Shown in pieces: positions 26,605-35,975 of a stretch of DNA of 64,000 bases. The DNA lies in the NCBI GenBank assembly GCA_015272395.1, contig JACYLQ010000026.1, positions 1 to 64,000 on the forward strand, written 5' to 3'. Position numbers and translations under genes: made by a program. Below the pieces are notes generated by a model that saw only the letters and a list, made by a program, of their open reading frames with translations, had not been told where the DNA came from and did not search any database. Origin of the DNA: Calothrix sp. C42_A2020_038 (lineage in GTDB: Bacteria; Cyanobacteriota; Cyanobacteriia; Cyanobacteriales; Nostocaceae). Numbering within the stretch: position 1 is the first letter of the stretch; every line of letters begins with the position of its first letter.

Positions 26605-28494
26605 ATGTTTGTATTGGAAGATAGATTGTTTACAGATTCTTTAGTGAATCGAGCCGCTGATGCAGCTTTTTGTATCAACGAGTCAGGGTATTTACTTTAT
26701 GTTAATAATGCAATGTGCTGTTTAAGTGGTTACTCTCGTGAACAGCTTATAAATATGACATTATTTGACATAGATATCGAAATAAACCAAGAAAAATGGA
26801 CAGAGATATGGCAAGAAATTAAAAGTAAACCTTCATTAACTTTGACTTCGCGATTTCGTAGTAATACGAATTTAGTATTTCCAGTTGAAATATCTATTTG
26901 TTATGTCAAAGAAAACGGAATTCAATTTGGATGCGGGTATGTACACTATCAAAATAAGTTCTTTCCAAGTTTAAATGGTATTTCTGATTTATCGGTTGAA
27001 TTTTCCTCTAAATATAGAAAGACGGAAGCAGAACTAGAAACATCGCTTGCCCTATTGCGTTCTGCCCTTGAATCTTCTGCTATTGGCATACTTGCAGTTA
27101 ATTTTGAGGGTGAGATTCTCTGGTACAACCAAAAATTTATGGAGATGTGGCATGTGCCTAAAGAAGTACAGCTAACTAAAGGTTGTGAGCGCGCGAAAAC
27201 ATTCTTCGAGTCTCAAGTGATAGAACCAGAGGTTTTTCGCACAAGTGTTTGGGAAATGCCAGCACAAATAGATAGTGAACGTTATGACTTAATCGAGCTT
27301 AAAGATGGTAGAATTCTCGCGCATTACTCTGAGCCTCATCGTTTAGGAGACAAGATCATTGGCAGAGTTTGGAGTATTTGGGATATTACCGAGTCTAAGC
27401 AAACTGAGCAAGCTTTACGACTTAATGAAGCTCGTTTCCGGTCTTTAGCGGAGACTAACCAAGCTAGCATTTTTTTAATTAAAGGTTCACATCTGTGTTA
27501 CGTTAACCCGGCAGCTGAAGATTTAACTGGGTACAGCTTTAAACAACTTGTGTCAGAGGTTAAGCTCGATGACGTTTTTAAAAATAAACGCTTACGACCT
27601 GTTAGTAAAAATAATGGAGGAACTACTGAGTATCAAGAAATGCAAATTGTCACCAGTCAAGGAACGGAGCGGTGGTTAGCTTGTACCGTTACACTAGCTA
27701 ATGGCGTGTTTGATTTTAATCAAGAGCCAGTTGAATTAATTACAGCAATTGATGTTACTGATTATAAACAAGCTGAGTCGGAACTTCGCCAAGCGCTTGA
27801 ACAAGCCAAACATCTTGGAGATTTGCGTGAACGTTTCGTATCAATGCTTTGTCACCAGTTTCGTACACCATTAAATGTCGTGTCGTTCTCAGCTGATTTA
27901 TTACGGCGCCACATTCACCAGTGGAACGAAGAAAAGAATCGCTCATATTTAGAATTGATATTAGCAGCAGTCGAGCAACTTGGGCATCTATTAGATGATA
28001 TTCTTTTATATGGTAAAGCTGATGCAGAAAAGCTTGAGTTGAATCCGCGTCCAATCGAACTGGATAAGTTCTGCCGCGACATTGCCATGCAAGTACAGAT
28101 AGCTAGTGGTAATCAAATATTGATTGATGTTATTAATCTTGACAATTTGAATCATGCATGTCTAGACCCAAAAATATTACAGCATATTCTTAGTAATTTG
28201 TTGTCCAATGCTGTCAAATATTCATCGCTTGGTAGTATTGTAATATTAGAACTAGCTTGTCAAAATCAAAACGTTATATTTAAAGTCAAAGATGCAGGAA
28301 TTGGTATCCCAGTCGTTGATAGGGAAGAAATATTTAAACCATTTTTTCGAGGTAGTAATATCGATAGTATTGCAGGTACTGGTTTAGGTTTATCAATTGT
28401 CAAAACTTTGGTAGAACTACACTGCGGTCAAATTACTTTTGAAAGTCAAGTTGGTGTTGGCACTACATTTACTGTGACTCTGCCTATTAAATAA
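26605..28494 (+). CDS. PAS-domain sensor histidine kinase of the scytonemin cluster
   Basis: A 629-residue kinase without transmembrane segments. PAS-type sensor domains lie at about 10-125, 145-265 and 275-390. The dimerisation/phosphoacceptor helix is RFVSMLCHQFRTPLN with His417. The ATPase domain follows with HILSNLLSNAVKYS, DAGIGIP and GTGLGLSIV. Position and divergence from scyA match NpF1277 of Nostoc punctiforme, the sensor half of the scytonemin two-component system. The signal is unknown, and I see no GAF chromophore domain. It probably phosphorylates the next gene product. Confidence 0.93.
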   Translation: MFVLEDRLFTDSLVNRAADAAFCINESGYLLYVNNAMCCLSGYSREQLINMTLFDIDIEINQEKWTEIWQEIKSKPSLTLTSRFRSNTNLVFPVEISICYVKENGIQFGCGYVHYQNKFFPSLNGISDLSVEFSSKYRKTEAELETSLALLRSALESSAIGILAVNFEGEILWYNQKFMEMWHVPKEVQLTKGCERAKTFFESQVIEPEVFRTSVWEMPAQIDSERYDLIELKDGRILAHYSEPHRLGDKIIGRVWSIWDITESKQTEQALRLNEARFRSLAETNQASIFLIKGSHLCYVNPAAEDLTGYSFKQLVSEVKLDDVFKNKRLRPVSKNNGGTTEYQEMQIVTSQGTERWLACTVTLANGVFDFNQEPVELITAIDVTDYKQAESELRQALEQAKHLGDLRERFVSMLCHQFRTPLNVVSFSADLLRRHIHQWNEEKNRSYLELILAAVEQLGHLLDDILLYGKADAEKLELNPRPIELDKFCRDIAMQVQIASGNQILIDVINLDNLNHACLDPKILQHILSNLLSNAVKYSSLGSIVILELACQNQNVIFKVKDAGIGIPVVDREEIFKPFFRGSNIDSIAGTGLGLSIVKTLVELHCGQITFESQVGVGTTFTVTLPIK

Positions 28495-28526
28495 ATATGT
28501 AAAATGTCAGTTTCAATACCAATTAA

Positions 28527-28640
28527 TAGTGACGGGCAGGGATCCCCATCCCACAAGCTCCATTCCAAAAGCTCCATTCCATAAGAATCTCAGTTTATAA
28601 ATTTGTACCATCACTATTTGCAAACTGCTGTAAGTTCTGG
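28527..28640. repeat. Dispersed repeat, first copy flanking the regulator gene
   Basis: Within 28527-28640 the string TTTGTACCATCACTATTTGC and the following CTGTAAGTT match 29795-29836 with a few changes, as do GACGGGC and CATCCCA further left. The pair flanks the response regulator gene as direct repeats. Confidence 0.5.
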
Positions 28641-28668
28641 CTCACAATCCACACAAGAGTAATTATTT

Positions 28669-29502
28669 ATGAAACAACCAACATCGAAAACAATCCTAAT
28701 TATAGAAGATGATCTCGCTACTCGCAACCTTTATCTAGATGGTTTATCCGCTGAAGGTTTTGACACAATTGGTGCTGCCAATGGCCGGCTTGGTATCCAG
28801 TTCGCGCAAATACATCTTCCCAATGTTATCATTTGTGATATCGGAATGCCTGATATTGATGGATACGGAATTTTGAATGCTCTGCAACAAGACCCGATAA
28901 CAGCTATTATCCCATTTATATTTCTTACTGGCAGTTGCGCTAGAATCGAAATACGTAAAGGAATGGAATTAGGAGCTGATGACTATGTGATCAAACCTTC
29001 GACTTTGGATGAGTTGACGCGCGCAGTTGTTGCCCAACTAAAAAAGCAAAAACATCTTAAAGAATGGTACACGCGCGAATGTAACCAAATATTAGAAAAT
29101 GCGTGTGCTGCGAAAAATCCAATGCCAAAGTCAGAATCAATTTTTCCTGCGAACACCCAACTTCAAGAAGTTTTTGATTACATCGAAGCCAACTTCCATC
29201 TAGGTATTACATTGTGTGATGTTGCCAGTGCAGTTGGCTATTCTGCTGCGTACCTAACACATCGAGTCGCGAAGCAAACCGGAGATACTGTAAACGGTTG
29301 GATAGTCAAGCGGAGAATGGCTGCTGCACGCAATTTACTTCAGGAGAGTAAGCAAACAATTGAGCAAATTGCAACAGCTTTAGGTTATCAGAACGCTTGC
29401 CATTTTTCGCGTCAATTTCGTCAACACCATGATATCCCCCCACAAACTTGGCGAAAAAAATACCAGTCAACACAGCGGCTGAGAGACATCTTAGCAAGCT
29501 AG
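28669..29502 (+). CDS. Response regulator with AraC-type DNA-binding domain
   Basis: A 277-residue regulator. The receiver domain covers about 8-125, with phosphoacceptor Asp57 (VIICDIGMPD), Thr87 and Lys109. The C-terminal AraC/XylS domain (about 165-262) has both helix-turn-helix parts: LCDVASAVGYSAAYLTHRV and IEQIATALGYQNACHFSRQF. It corresponds to Npun_F1278, reported as essential for scytonemin production. It probably activates scyA from the 1.3-kb divergent region. The stop codon TAG at 29500 is also the first three bases of a MITE-like repeat. Confidence 0.93.
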   Translation: MKQPTSKTILIIEDDLATRNLYLDGLSAEGFDTIGAANGRLGIQFAQIHLPNVIICDIGMPDIDGYGILNALQQDPITAIIPFIFLTGSCARIEIRKGMELGADDYVIKPSTLDELTRAVVAQLKKQKHLKEWYTRECNQILENACAAKNPMPKSESIFPANTQLQEVFDYIEANFHLGITLCDVASAVGYSAAYLTHRVAKQTGDTVNGWIVKRRMAAARNLLQESKQTIEQIATALGYQNACHFSRQFRQHHDIPPQTWRKKYQSTQRLRDILAS

Positions 29503-29629
29503 TGCTTTGTGTCAAAAGTTTTGGTGGTATAAATAATGTCTTGTGGAGCAGGCATCGCAAGCCTTGCAAAATGTACAGGTGGGGACGCCTGTTCCACAAC
29601 TCCCCAGAATTAATGACACAAACCACGCT
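29500..29629. mobile_element. MITE-like element, copy D (GGAGCAGGC core)
   Basis: The left end TAGTGCTTTGTGTCAAAAGT and the right end (other strand: GTGGTTTGTGTCATTAATTC) form an imperfect inverted repeat. The core contains GGAGCAGGC...GCCTGTTCC. The ends belong to the same family as copies A and B, but the core differs and resembles 46872-46999. The first TAG is the stop codon of the response regulator. Confidence 0.65.
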
Positions 29630-30064
29630 TTGGTTCATGTCATCACTAAGTAGGTTGAGTGAGGGATCACTTAAAGTTGTGCTTTTGTAAATGATAAAGC
29701 AATTCTATATATTATAAATAAAAACTATATATATTGATGAATTACAAGTGGACGGGGCTTGCAATGTTCATCCCATAAAAAATTTAGCTCGTAAGTTTGT
29801 ACCATTACTCCTTGCAAACAACTGTAAGTTTTATATTTATATTTTATATTTATATATTTATGTATTTAAAGGTTTCCACCTAGCGAAATACTTGTTAATA
29901 CTGCTACAGCGCGAGGTAATTTTTCTGGAATGCGCGAGAATGGAGTTGTAGCAGTGAATAAGAGGTTGGAAAAACCAGGCAAGTTAGTAGTATCGTGTTG
30001 ATTTCGACCAGCTTAACGATACCAGATGCAAACTTGAAGTGTAAAATAGTGTGGAGAGAAAAAC
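29630..30064. other. Gene-free stretch upstream of the pentapeptide-repeat gene
   Basis: AT-rich sequence. It holds the second copy of the regulator-flanking repeat (about 29752-29836) and a run of TATATTTATAT. A frame at 29748-29951 reads into that run and is not credible. The promoter of the next gene must be here, but I cannot place it. Confidence 0.45.
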
Positions 30065-30514
30065 ATGAAAACTAAATTTTTTGCAGCAGTTGCCTTAGCT
30101 AGTGCCTTTACTTTTGTATCTCCAGCGGAAGCGCAAAACGTAAATAGTGATGTTAATGCCAATGTTCGCCGTTTAATTGAAACCAGAGAATGTAGCGGAT
30201 GTAATTTGAGTGGAGCTAACCTTCAAGGCGCCCATTTAATTGGGGCAGATTTACGGAACGCAAATTTGAAAGGAGCAAACCTCAAGAACGCGAATTTAGA
30301 AGGAGCAGACATGACTGGGGCAAATCTTCAATCTGCTAATCTAACCTCAGCATTTATCAATAGCGTTAGTATGAATAATGCAAACCTAACTAATGCAAAC
30401 CTAACTAACGCCCACTTTGTAAGCAATGAACTCGATGGCGCCAATCTTATTGGTGTAAATTTGACTGGAGCCACAATATACAACGTAAATATTGGCATTG
30501 GTGGAGAGTATTAA
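30065..30514 (+). CDS. Secreted pentapeptide-repeat protein
   Basis: A 149-residue protein with a clear signal peptide (MKTKFFAAVALASAFTFVSPAEAQ). From about residue 38 it consists of A(N/D)LxX pentapeptides: CNLSGANLQGAHLIGADLRN and so on for about 20 units, ending YNVNIGIGGEY. Such repeats fold as a right-handed quadrilateral beta-helix. A CSGC pair just before the repeats (43-46) may form a disulfide. These proteins are common in cyanobacteria, and the function of periplasmic ones is largely unknown. It is a single-gene unit. Confidence 0.88.
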   Translation: MKTKFFAAVALASAFTFVSPAEAQNVNSDVNANVRRLIETRECSGCNLSGANLQGAHLIGADLRNANLKGANLKNANLEGADMTGANLQSANLTSAFINSVSMNNANLTNANLTNAHFVSNELDGANLIGVNLTGATIYNVNIGIGGEY

Positions 30515-30560
30515 AAGTTGAAAGTTATAAGTTATAAGTTATGAGTTATGAGTTAAGACT
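30515..30560. repeat. Heptamer tandem repeat (AAGTTAT)
   Basis: Six or so units of AAGTTAT/GAGTTAT follow the pentapeptide-repeat stop codon. It is a short tandem 7-mer of the cyanobacterial type. Confidence 0.75.
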
Positions 30561-30618
30561 TGCTCATCACTTTCAAACTTTAGCTCCCAACTCCGTTCCT
30601 CCGCTCCTCCTAACTTAT

Positions 30619-31959
30619 TCAGTCTCCTGTAATAGAAAGACCTTCTACCCAAATTCGAGGGCAAACACCTCCGGGAGTAAGTTCTGGCTCCTTTTCCACA
30701 AAAATGATTGATTTTAGAACTGTCAGAAAGTCACCTGCAACAGTCGCAGATTCGATACTAGTTTTTACACCTTTATTGACTTTCCAACCATCAAATGGTA
30801 AAGAGAATGAACCTTGAAGTGCTTTGACACCTGCATGGAGCGCTTGTAAATCATCAATCAAAATTACGTTTTCAGCGGTTTCCAAGTTATACTCTTTTTG
30901 TGCAGTTGCACCTGCGTAAACGTGATAAAAGTTTGGACTTACACTAACTTTGGCGCCAATACTGGCATTACCTGTGGGTTGAGCATTCATGCGTTTTGCT
31001 GTACCAGCGCTGTGCAAAAATCCTTGGAGAACTCCATTCTCAATTAAAGAAACTTTACGTGTTGGAGTTCCTTCCCCGTCAAAAGACTCAGCGCCAACAT
31101 TTGCAGGGTGCAATGCATCATCACAGACATTTAATAAAGGTGATGCTATCTGTTTGCCAATATCATCAGGGGATGAAAGGCTTTGCTTATCGAGAATACT
31201 TTGAGCATTGTATAGGTTGGAGAAGGCGCCTAACAAACTCAGAAAAGCTTCGGGTGAAAATACAACAGTATATTTTCCGGTTTGAACTTTTTCGTAGTTA
31301 AGATGGCTTATCGTTTTATCAGCAGTTTCTTGAATACAGCCATCGATATCTAATTCTTTAACACCATGACTAATTCTAAATGCACCTGCACTACGAGGTT
31401 TTTTACCTTCCTCTTCTGTCTTACTATATAGATACACAGAAGCTAGAGAATGTGACTCTGTTCTCAAGGCGCCATCGCTGTTAAGGTAGAATCTATCTAC
31501 ATCACGCTGCGATAAGTTATTGTAAGGTACACCCTTTATTGCTGGATGCTTCGCCATCAATTCCTTCTCAGCTAATAGCAAGCTTTGAATCAACTCGTTA
31601 ACAGGCGCCTGTTCGACTTTCTCGGTAGGGGATGTAACTATGGGTGCTGTTGCCTCTGGGCTAAAGTCAGGAACGTTTTCTTTGACACCAAAATAACTCG
31701 CTTCATATGCTGTTTTCAAAGCTAACTCTAATCCTTTTGGGTCAACATCGGTAGTACTAGTTACACCAACAGTATTATTTTCGTTCCAAACACGTACAGT
31801 CACACCAGATAAGTTTGAAGCTTTGACTTGTCTTGGCTCACCTTGGTCTACCTGTACACTAGTAGAGTCAACACTTGAGCCATAGATATCAAACTTTTTA
31901 ATTCCAAGTTTGCTTGCACTATCCTTCGCTGCAGATGCGATATCTTGAATTTTTACCAT
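30619..31959 (-). CDS. pmbA: TldE/PmbA-family metalloprotease partner
   Basis: A 446-residue TldD/PmbA-family protein. It lacks the HExxxH zinc motif of TldD, as expected for the TldE (PmbA) subunit of the TldD-TldE protease that degrades unfolded peptides and matures some modified peptides. Family blocks include FDGEGTPTRKVSLIENGVLQGFLHSAGTAKR in the middle and PGGVCPRIWVEGLSITGD at the end. The tldD gene lies 191 bp upstream on the same strand, separated by a repeat. Whether a modified-peptide substrate exists is not visible here. Confidence 0.93.
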   Translation of the reverse strand: MVKIQDIASAAKDSASKLGIKKFDIYGSSVDSTSVQVDQGEPRQVKASNLSGVTVRVWNENNTVGVTSTTDVDPKGLELALKTAYEASYFGVKENVPDFSPEATAPIVTSPTEKVEQAPVNELIQSLLLAEKELMAKHPAIKGVPYNNLSQRDVDRFYLNSDGALRTESHSLASVYLYSKTEEEGKKPRSAGAFRISHGVKELDIDGCIQETADKTISHLNYEKVQTGKYTVVFSPEAFLSLLGAFSNLYNAQSILDKQSLSSPDDIGKQIASPLLNVCDDALHPANVGAESFDGEGTPTRKVSLIENGVLQGFLHSAGTAKRMNAQPTGNASIGAKVSVSPNFYHVYAGATAQKEYNLETAENVILIDDLQALHAGVKALQGSFSLPFDGWKVNKGVKTSIESATVAGDFLTVLKSIIFVEKEPELTPGGVCPRIWVEGLSITGD

Positions 31960-32039
31960 GTGCCGAATTTTAGATTTTAGTATTATCGTAGGTTGAGTTT
32001 CGCTTTCGCTTCACCCAACGTTTTAGTAATGTTTTAGTG

Positions 32040-32150
32040 TAGTGGTCAGTTTGCAACGGATATAACAGATGTAACGGATAATTAATCTGTTAGAAACGAA
32101 AACCTGGTTAATTAAAACCAATTATCCGTTATATCCATTGCCATGAACTA
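32040..32150. mobile_element. MITE-like element, copy C (short form)
   Basis: Starts TAGTGGTCAGTTTGCAACGG and ends, on the other strand, TAGTTCATGGCAATGGATAT. The arms GGATATAAC...GGATAATT and AATTATCCGTTATATCC pair as a long hairpin. It is related to copies A and B but has short outer ends. It separates tldD and pmbA, and the TAG follows the tldD TAA stop directly. Confidence 0.6.
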
Positions 32151-33626
32151 TTAACGTCCACCAACGGTGATTGAATCAACTTTGATGTGAGGTTGACCTA
32201 CAGTTGTATAAATACTGCCACTGACAGAGCCACAGAAACCCGGCGCCAGTGATAAATCTTGCGAACACATCGAAATCTTGTTCATGATTTCTTTAGCTTC
32301 GCCAATTAAAATGGCGCCTTTGAGGGGTTTGGTAATTTTACCGTTTTCGATTAAATATGCTTCGTCAACACCAAAGTTGAATTGACCAGTGGCGCCAACG
32401 CTACCACCCCCCATTTTTTTACAGTAAATACCTTTGTCAACAGAGGCAAATACATCATCAAGGCTATATTCACCAGGTGCAATATAAGTATTTCGCATCC
32501 GGCTAGCAGCTGCAAAAGTAAAGTTTTGCCGTCTGCCACTACCTGTACGGGGGTGTCCGGTACGCATTGAACCTGCTCTGTCTGCCAAGAAGTTCTTTAA
32601 AACGCCTTTTTCGATAAGTAAAGTGCGTTGTGCTGGCATTCCTTCGTCGTCCATATCAATAGTGCCGAAGGCATTTTCTGAACGTCCTTCATCCCATGCT
32701 GTTAAGCTTTCGTGGGCGATTTTTTCACCTTTTTTATCTGCGAATGGGGTTGTTTTACGTTCAATCTGCGTTGTTTCCAACAAGTGCCCACAAGCTTCAT
32801 GGAAAATAACTCCACCAAAGTGGTTTGCCATGATGATTGGGTAAGTACCTGATTCAACATAATCAGCGTAGAGCATTTTACCAGCAGACTCAGAAATATG
32901 TTCTGATGCTTCTTTGTAATCCCAGGTGCGTAAAAAGTTCGGGTCACTCGTGTTACCCGCGCGTTCGGCAATAGATGTCCGGTTAGCACCATCTGCACAC
33001 AATAAATTAAAGCCTACAGATTGAGTAAGGCGAATATCGCGAGCAAAGGTACCATCACTCGCTGCAACTAAAACCTCTTGCCAGTCGCGGAAATAAGTCG
33101 CGCGGCGTGATTGAATATGCGTAGCAGTTCTTTGCAGTTGTGCAGTTCCATCAAGAAGAACTTCACCCATTTCGCGGATTGGACTACACAACGGTAACCA
33201 GCTATCCTTACCACGTTTAGTAGCGTAGTCTCGTAAAAGTTCTAAATTGATTTCTGGAATAAATGCATTAGGAGCAGGGAGTTGTAAACCCATAATTCCC
33301 AGTGCTTTTTCTAACGCTGCCTTTAATCCGTTAAAGGAAAGGTCATTGGTTGTAACATAACAGTCGGCTTTCCCCAAGAATACACGCACACCCGCACCCG
33401 TGGACAGGCGAGGAGTAATGCTTGTGATTGTATCATCCTCAGCAAGACAACTTATATAGTTAACACGCTCTAGAAAAAATTCAATAAAGTCGGCGCCAGC
33501 AGCGCGTCCTAGTCCTAAAAGTGTCGATAAGGGAGCTTCCCAAGTATCATCAAACTTTTCCTGGGTCGAGACATATTCAAGAGTTGGGAGTTGCTTAGAA
33601 ATAAGTAAATTATCTGTAATTAACAT
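32151..33626 (-). CDS. tldD: TldD metalloprotease
   Basis: A 491-residue catalytic subunit of the TldD/TldE protease. The zinc motif HEACGH ([15 protein letters not shown]) lies at about residues 272-277, with the catalytic glutamate. Downstream blocks [24 protein letters not shown] and [17 protein letters not shown] are typical. With pmbA downstream it should form the heterodimer. The ATG at 33626 is the only good start. Confidence 0.95.
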   Translation of the reverse strand: MLITDNLLISKQLPTLEYVSTQEKFDDTWEAPLSTLLGLGRAAGADFIEFFLERVNYISCLAEDDTITSITPRLSTGAGVRVFLGKADCYVTTNDLSFNGLKAALEKALGIMGLQLPAPNAFIPEINLELLRDYATKRGKDSWLPLCSPIREMGEVLLDGTAQLQRTATHIQSRRATYFRDWQEVLVAASDGTFARDIRLTQSVGFNLLCADGANRTSIAERAGNTSDPNFLRTWDYKEASEHISESAGKMLYADYVESGTYPIIMANHFGGVIFHEACGHLLETTQIERKTTPFADKKGEKIAHESLTAWDEGRSENAFGTIDMDDEGMPAQRTLLIEKGVLKNFLADRAGSMRTGHPRTGSGRRQNFTFAAASRMRNTYIAPGEYSLDDVFASVDKGIYCKKMGGGSVGATGQFNFGVDEAYLIENGKITKPLKGAILIGEAKEIMNKISMCSQDLSLAPGFCGSVSGSIYTTVGQPHIKVDSITVGGR

Positions 33627-33915
33627 GAGTTGCCCTGCTAAAGGAGTGATTTTGTTGAGATTGCTTTCTGTTGTGAATAGTTTAACAAATCAATACAACC
33701 GCAGACGCAAGCACTGGGTAGAAGATACCGAAACCCACTACTTCCCCAAAAAACAAATCTATAATCTCATGGGCAGAGATGCATTGGTGTCAACTTCAGG
33801 TTTAAACCGATTTGTCAACGAGAGGTTTTGTTGAAAATTAAGTATAAAGACGAACTTTGTTTTGATTTTGTACGGTATCTAAGACCACTAAAAGGAAAAA
33901 GATAGCAGCGTTTTG

Positions 33916-35715
33916 TTAAATCTTTTTTTGCGGGAACTGCATTTTATGTAAATAAGCGTATCTACCATCAGTAGCTAATAAATGGCTGTGAGTTCCTTTT
34001 TCAATAATTTGTCCCTGCTCTAAAACCACTATCATATCAGCACTTTGAATAGTTGAGAGACGATGAGCAATTACTAAACAAGTACGATTTTTCAGTAAAC
34101 TTTGCAATGCCTCTTGTATTAAATATTCTGACTCTGTATCAAGTGCGGATGTTGCTTCATCTAAAATTAAAAAATTGGGATTTTTGATTAAAGCTCTGGC
34201 GATAGCTAATCTTTGTCTTTGTCCTCCCGATAATTTCATGCCGCGCTCGCCTATTATTGTTTCATAACCATTAGGCATTTCCATGATAAATTCATGAGCG
34301 TAGGCAATCTTAGCCACGGCTTCTATATCCTCATCCCTAACACCAGGCTTACCATATCCAATATTTTCTTTAATAGAAGCGTGTAAGAGCAAAGTTTCCT
34401 GAGAAACGATTCCAATTTGTTCACGTAGTGATTTAATTGTGACATCGCGCACATCATAACCGTCAAATAAGATTCTTCCTTTGATTGGGTCATAAAAGCG
34501 TGTGGCTAAATTTGCAACGCTAGTCTTACCGGCGCCGGAAGCACCCACTAAAGCAACAGTCATTCCTGGTTGAATATCTAGACTGAAATTCTTAATAACA
34601 ATTTTAGTAGGATTATAACCAAACTCAACATTTTCAAACTGGATATGACCTTTAATTTCAGGAAGTGTAATTGCATCAGCTTTTTCAATTACATCTGTTT
34701 GCGTATCCAAAGTTTCAAAAACTCTTTCTAATGCAGTTGCACCCTTTTGCAAAACATTCATAATTCGACTAAAACGTTTCGCTGGTTGATTGATTTGGTT
34801 AAGGTATGCTAAGAAGGCTGTAAGTTCACCAATACTCATTTTCGCTTGCATCACTTCCCAGGAACCATAAGTGAGAATAATGATGTTACCCAGATTATTC
34901 ATAAAATCAATTATTGGTGCAAAGGCTGAAGACAATTGTACAGTACGGAGATTAGCTTGCATATTTTGCTGATTTCTTTCTGAAAAGCGGTCAGTTTCAT
35001 ACTTTTCAGTTGCAGATGATTTGATTAATTTGATATTTGATAGAGTTTCTTGCAGATGATTATTTATTTCCGCACCTCGCAATTGTAATTCTCGGTAAGC
35101 ATCTCTCATTCGCATTCCAAAAAATTGGGTCAAATAAACCATGATTGGCAAAGTTAATAAAATTAGTACAGTAATCCTCCAATTTGCATATAATAAATAA
35201 GTTACAATCACAAAAAATGTAAAAATTTCCGCTACAATTTCTGCAACATCTGTTGTTACTAGCTTTTCCAACGCATCAACATCTTGAGTTAATCTTGCCA
35301 TCAGGGTTCCAGTTCGCTGATTTTCAAAAAAACTCATAGATAGTGTTTGTAGATGCTGATAAAGCTCGTTGCGAATGTCATAAATTGTTTTTTGACCCAC
35401 CAAAGACATCAAATAATTACGAGTAAAATTTAATCCTCCTTGAAGTAAAGAAGTGATTGCAATAATCAACGCAACAAAAGGTAGTAAGTTAAAATAATTG
35501 TTAGGAATAACTACATCGATAACATAGCGAGTAATTTGTGGAACTAATATCTGTAAAAAAGATAATATAAATATTGTGCTAGAACCCAGAATCAGCTTAA
35601 ATTTCTGCGGCCATATGTACTTAAAAAAACGTTTATAAATAATAAAAACTGAAGGTTCTAACTTTAATGGAGAGTCTTTCCCTTCTGCAATTTTGCGAAT
35701 CATATTCGCTTGCAT
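33916..35715 (-). CDS. ABC exporter half-transporter (fused membrane and ATPase domains)
   Basis: A 599-residue type-IV ABC exporter of the MsbA/BmrA kind. Six membrane segments fill about residues 20-320. The ATPase domain has Walker A GASGAGKTS (about 388-396), signature LSGGQRQRLA and Walker B FLILDEATSALD. The frame stays open upstream to an ATG at 35799, but that stretch (MSRILNISSS...) is encoded by a dispersed repeat. The ATG at 35715 has GAGG nine bases upstream, so I take it as the start. It follows a TonB receptor, an ABC-like membrane protein and a PepSY protein, suggesting siderophore or haem-type traffic. Confidence 0.88.
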   Translation of the reverse strand: MQANMIRKIAEGKDSPLKLEPSVFIIYKRFFKYIWPQKFKLILGSSTIFILSFLQILVPQITRYVIDVVIPNNYFNLLPFVALIIAITSLLQGGLNFTRNYLMSLVGQKTIYDIRNELYQHLQTLSMSFFENQRTGTLMARLTQDVDALEKLVTTDVAEIVAEIFTFFVIVTYLLYANWRITVLILLTLPIMVYLTQFFGMRMRDAYRELQLRGAEINNHLQETLSNIKLIKSSATEKYETDRFSERNQQNMQANLRTVQLSSAFAPIIDFMNNLGNIIILTYGSWEVMQAKMSIGELTAFLAYLNQINQPAKRFSRIMNVLQKGATALERVFETLDTQTDVIEKADAITLPEIKGHIQFENVEFGYNPTKIVIKNFSLDIQPGMTVALVGASGAGKTSVANLATRFYDPIKGRILFDGYDVRDVTIKSLREQIGIVSQETLLLHASIKENIGYGKPGVRDEDIEAVAKIAYAHEFIMEMPNGYETIIGERGMKLSGGQRQRLAIARALIKNPNFLILDEATSALDTESEYLIQEALQSLLKNRTCLVIAHRLSTIQSADMIVVLEQGQIIEKGTHSHLLATDGRYAYLHKMQFPQKKI

Positions 35716-35763
35716 AATTAATTTCCTCAAAATATTAATATCGTAATAATCTAGTTCTGACCT

Positions 35764-35808
35764 ACGCAATGAGGATGAAATATTAAGAATTCTAGACATT
35801 TTTGATCC
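35764..35808. repeat. Dispersed intergenic repeat, second copy
   Basis: ATGAGGATGAAATATTAAGA...TTTTTGATCC matches 16923-16965 with a few changes. Read on the minus strand it opens a false N-terminal extension to the ABC exporter. Confidence 0.6.
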
Positions 35809-35881
35809 TTTTATGTAAAGTACTAAATTTAAGAGGATTTAAAAGTCTAAAAATATACATCAAAACCCTTATTTTATTATT

Positions 35882-35904
35882 CCCCTTCCCTACAAGGGAA
35901 GGGG
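35882..35904. terminator. Perfect hairpin between PepSY and ABC exporter genes
   Basis: CCCCTTCCC-TACAA-GGGAAGGGG, a 9-bp stem. There is no run of T beyond three bases, so it may be an intergenic palindrome rather than a true terminator. Confidence 0.4.
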
Positions 35905-35975
35905 TTATTAGTTAATATTGATACTTTTCAAACCTCTAAGTATAAATATGATATTTCTTTACTAAAACTATACAA

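Noticed and set aside
29748-29951. 67-codon frame before the pentapeptide gene
   Set aside because: Reads through a dispersed repeat and a TATATTTATAT run; translation is a chance Ile/Tyr string.
33625-33834. 69-codon plus-strand frame beside tldD
   Set aside because: Overlaps the tldD start in antisense and has no family features or ribosome site.
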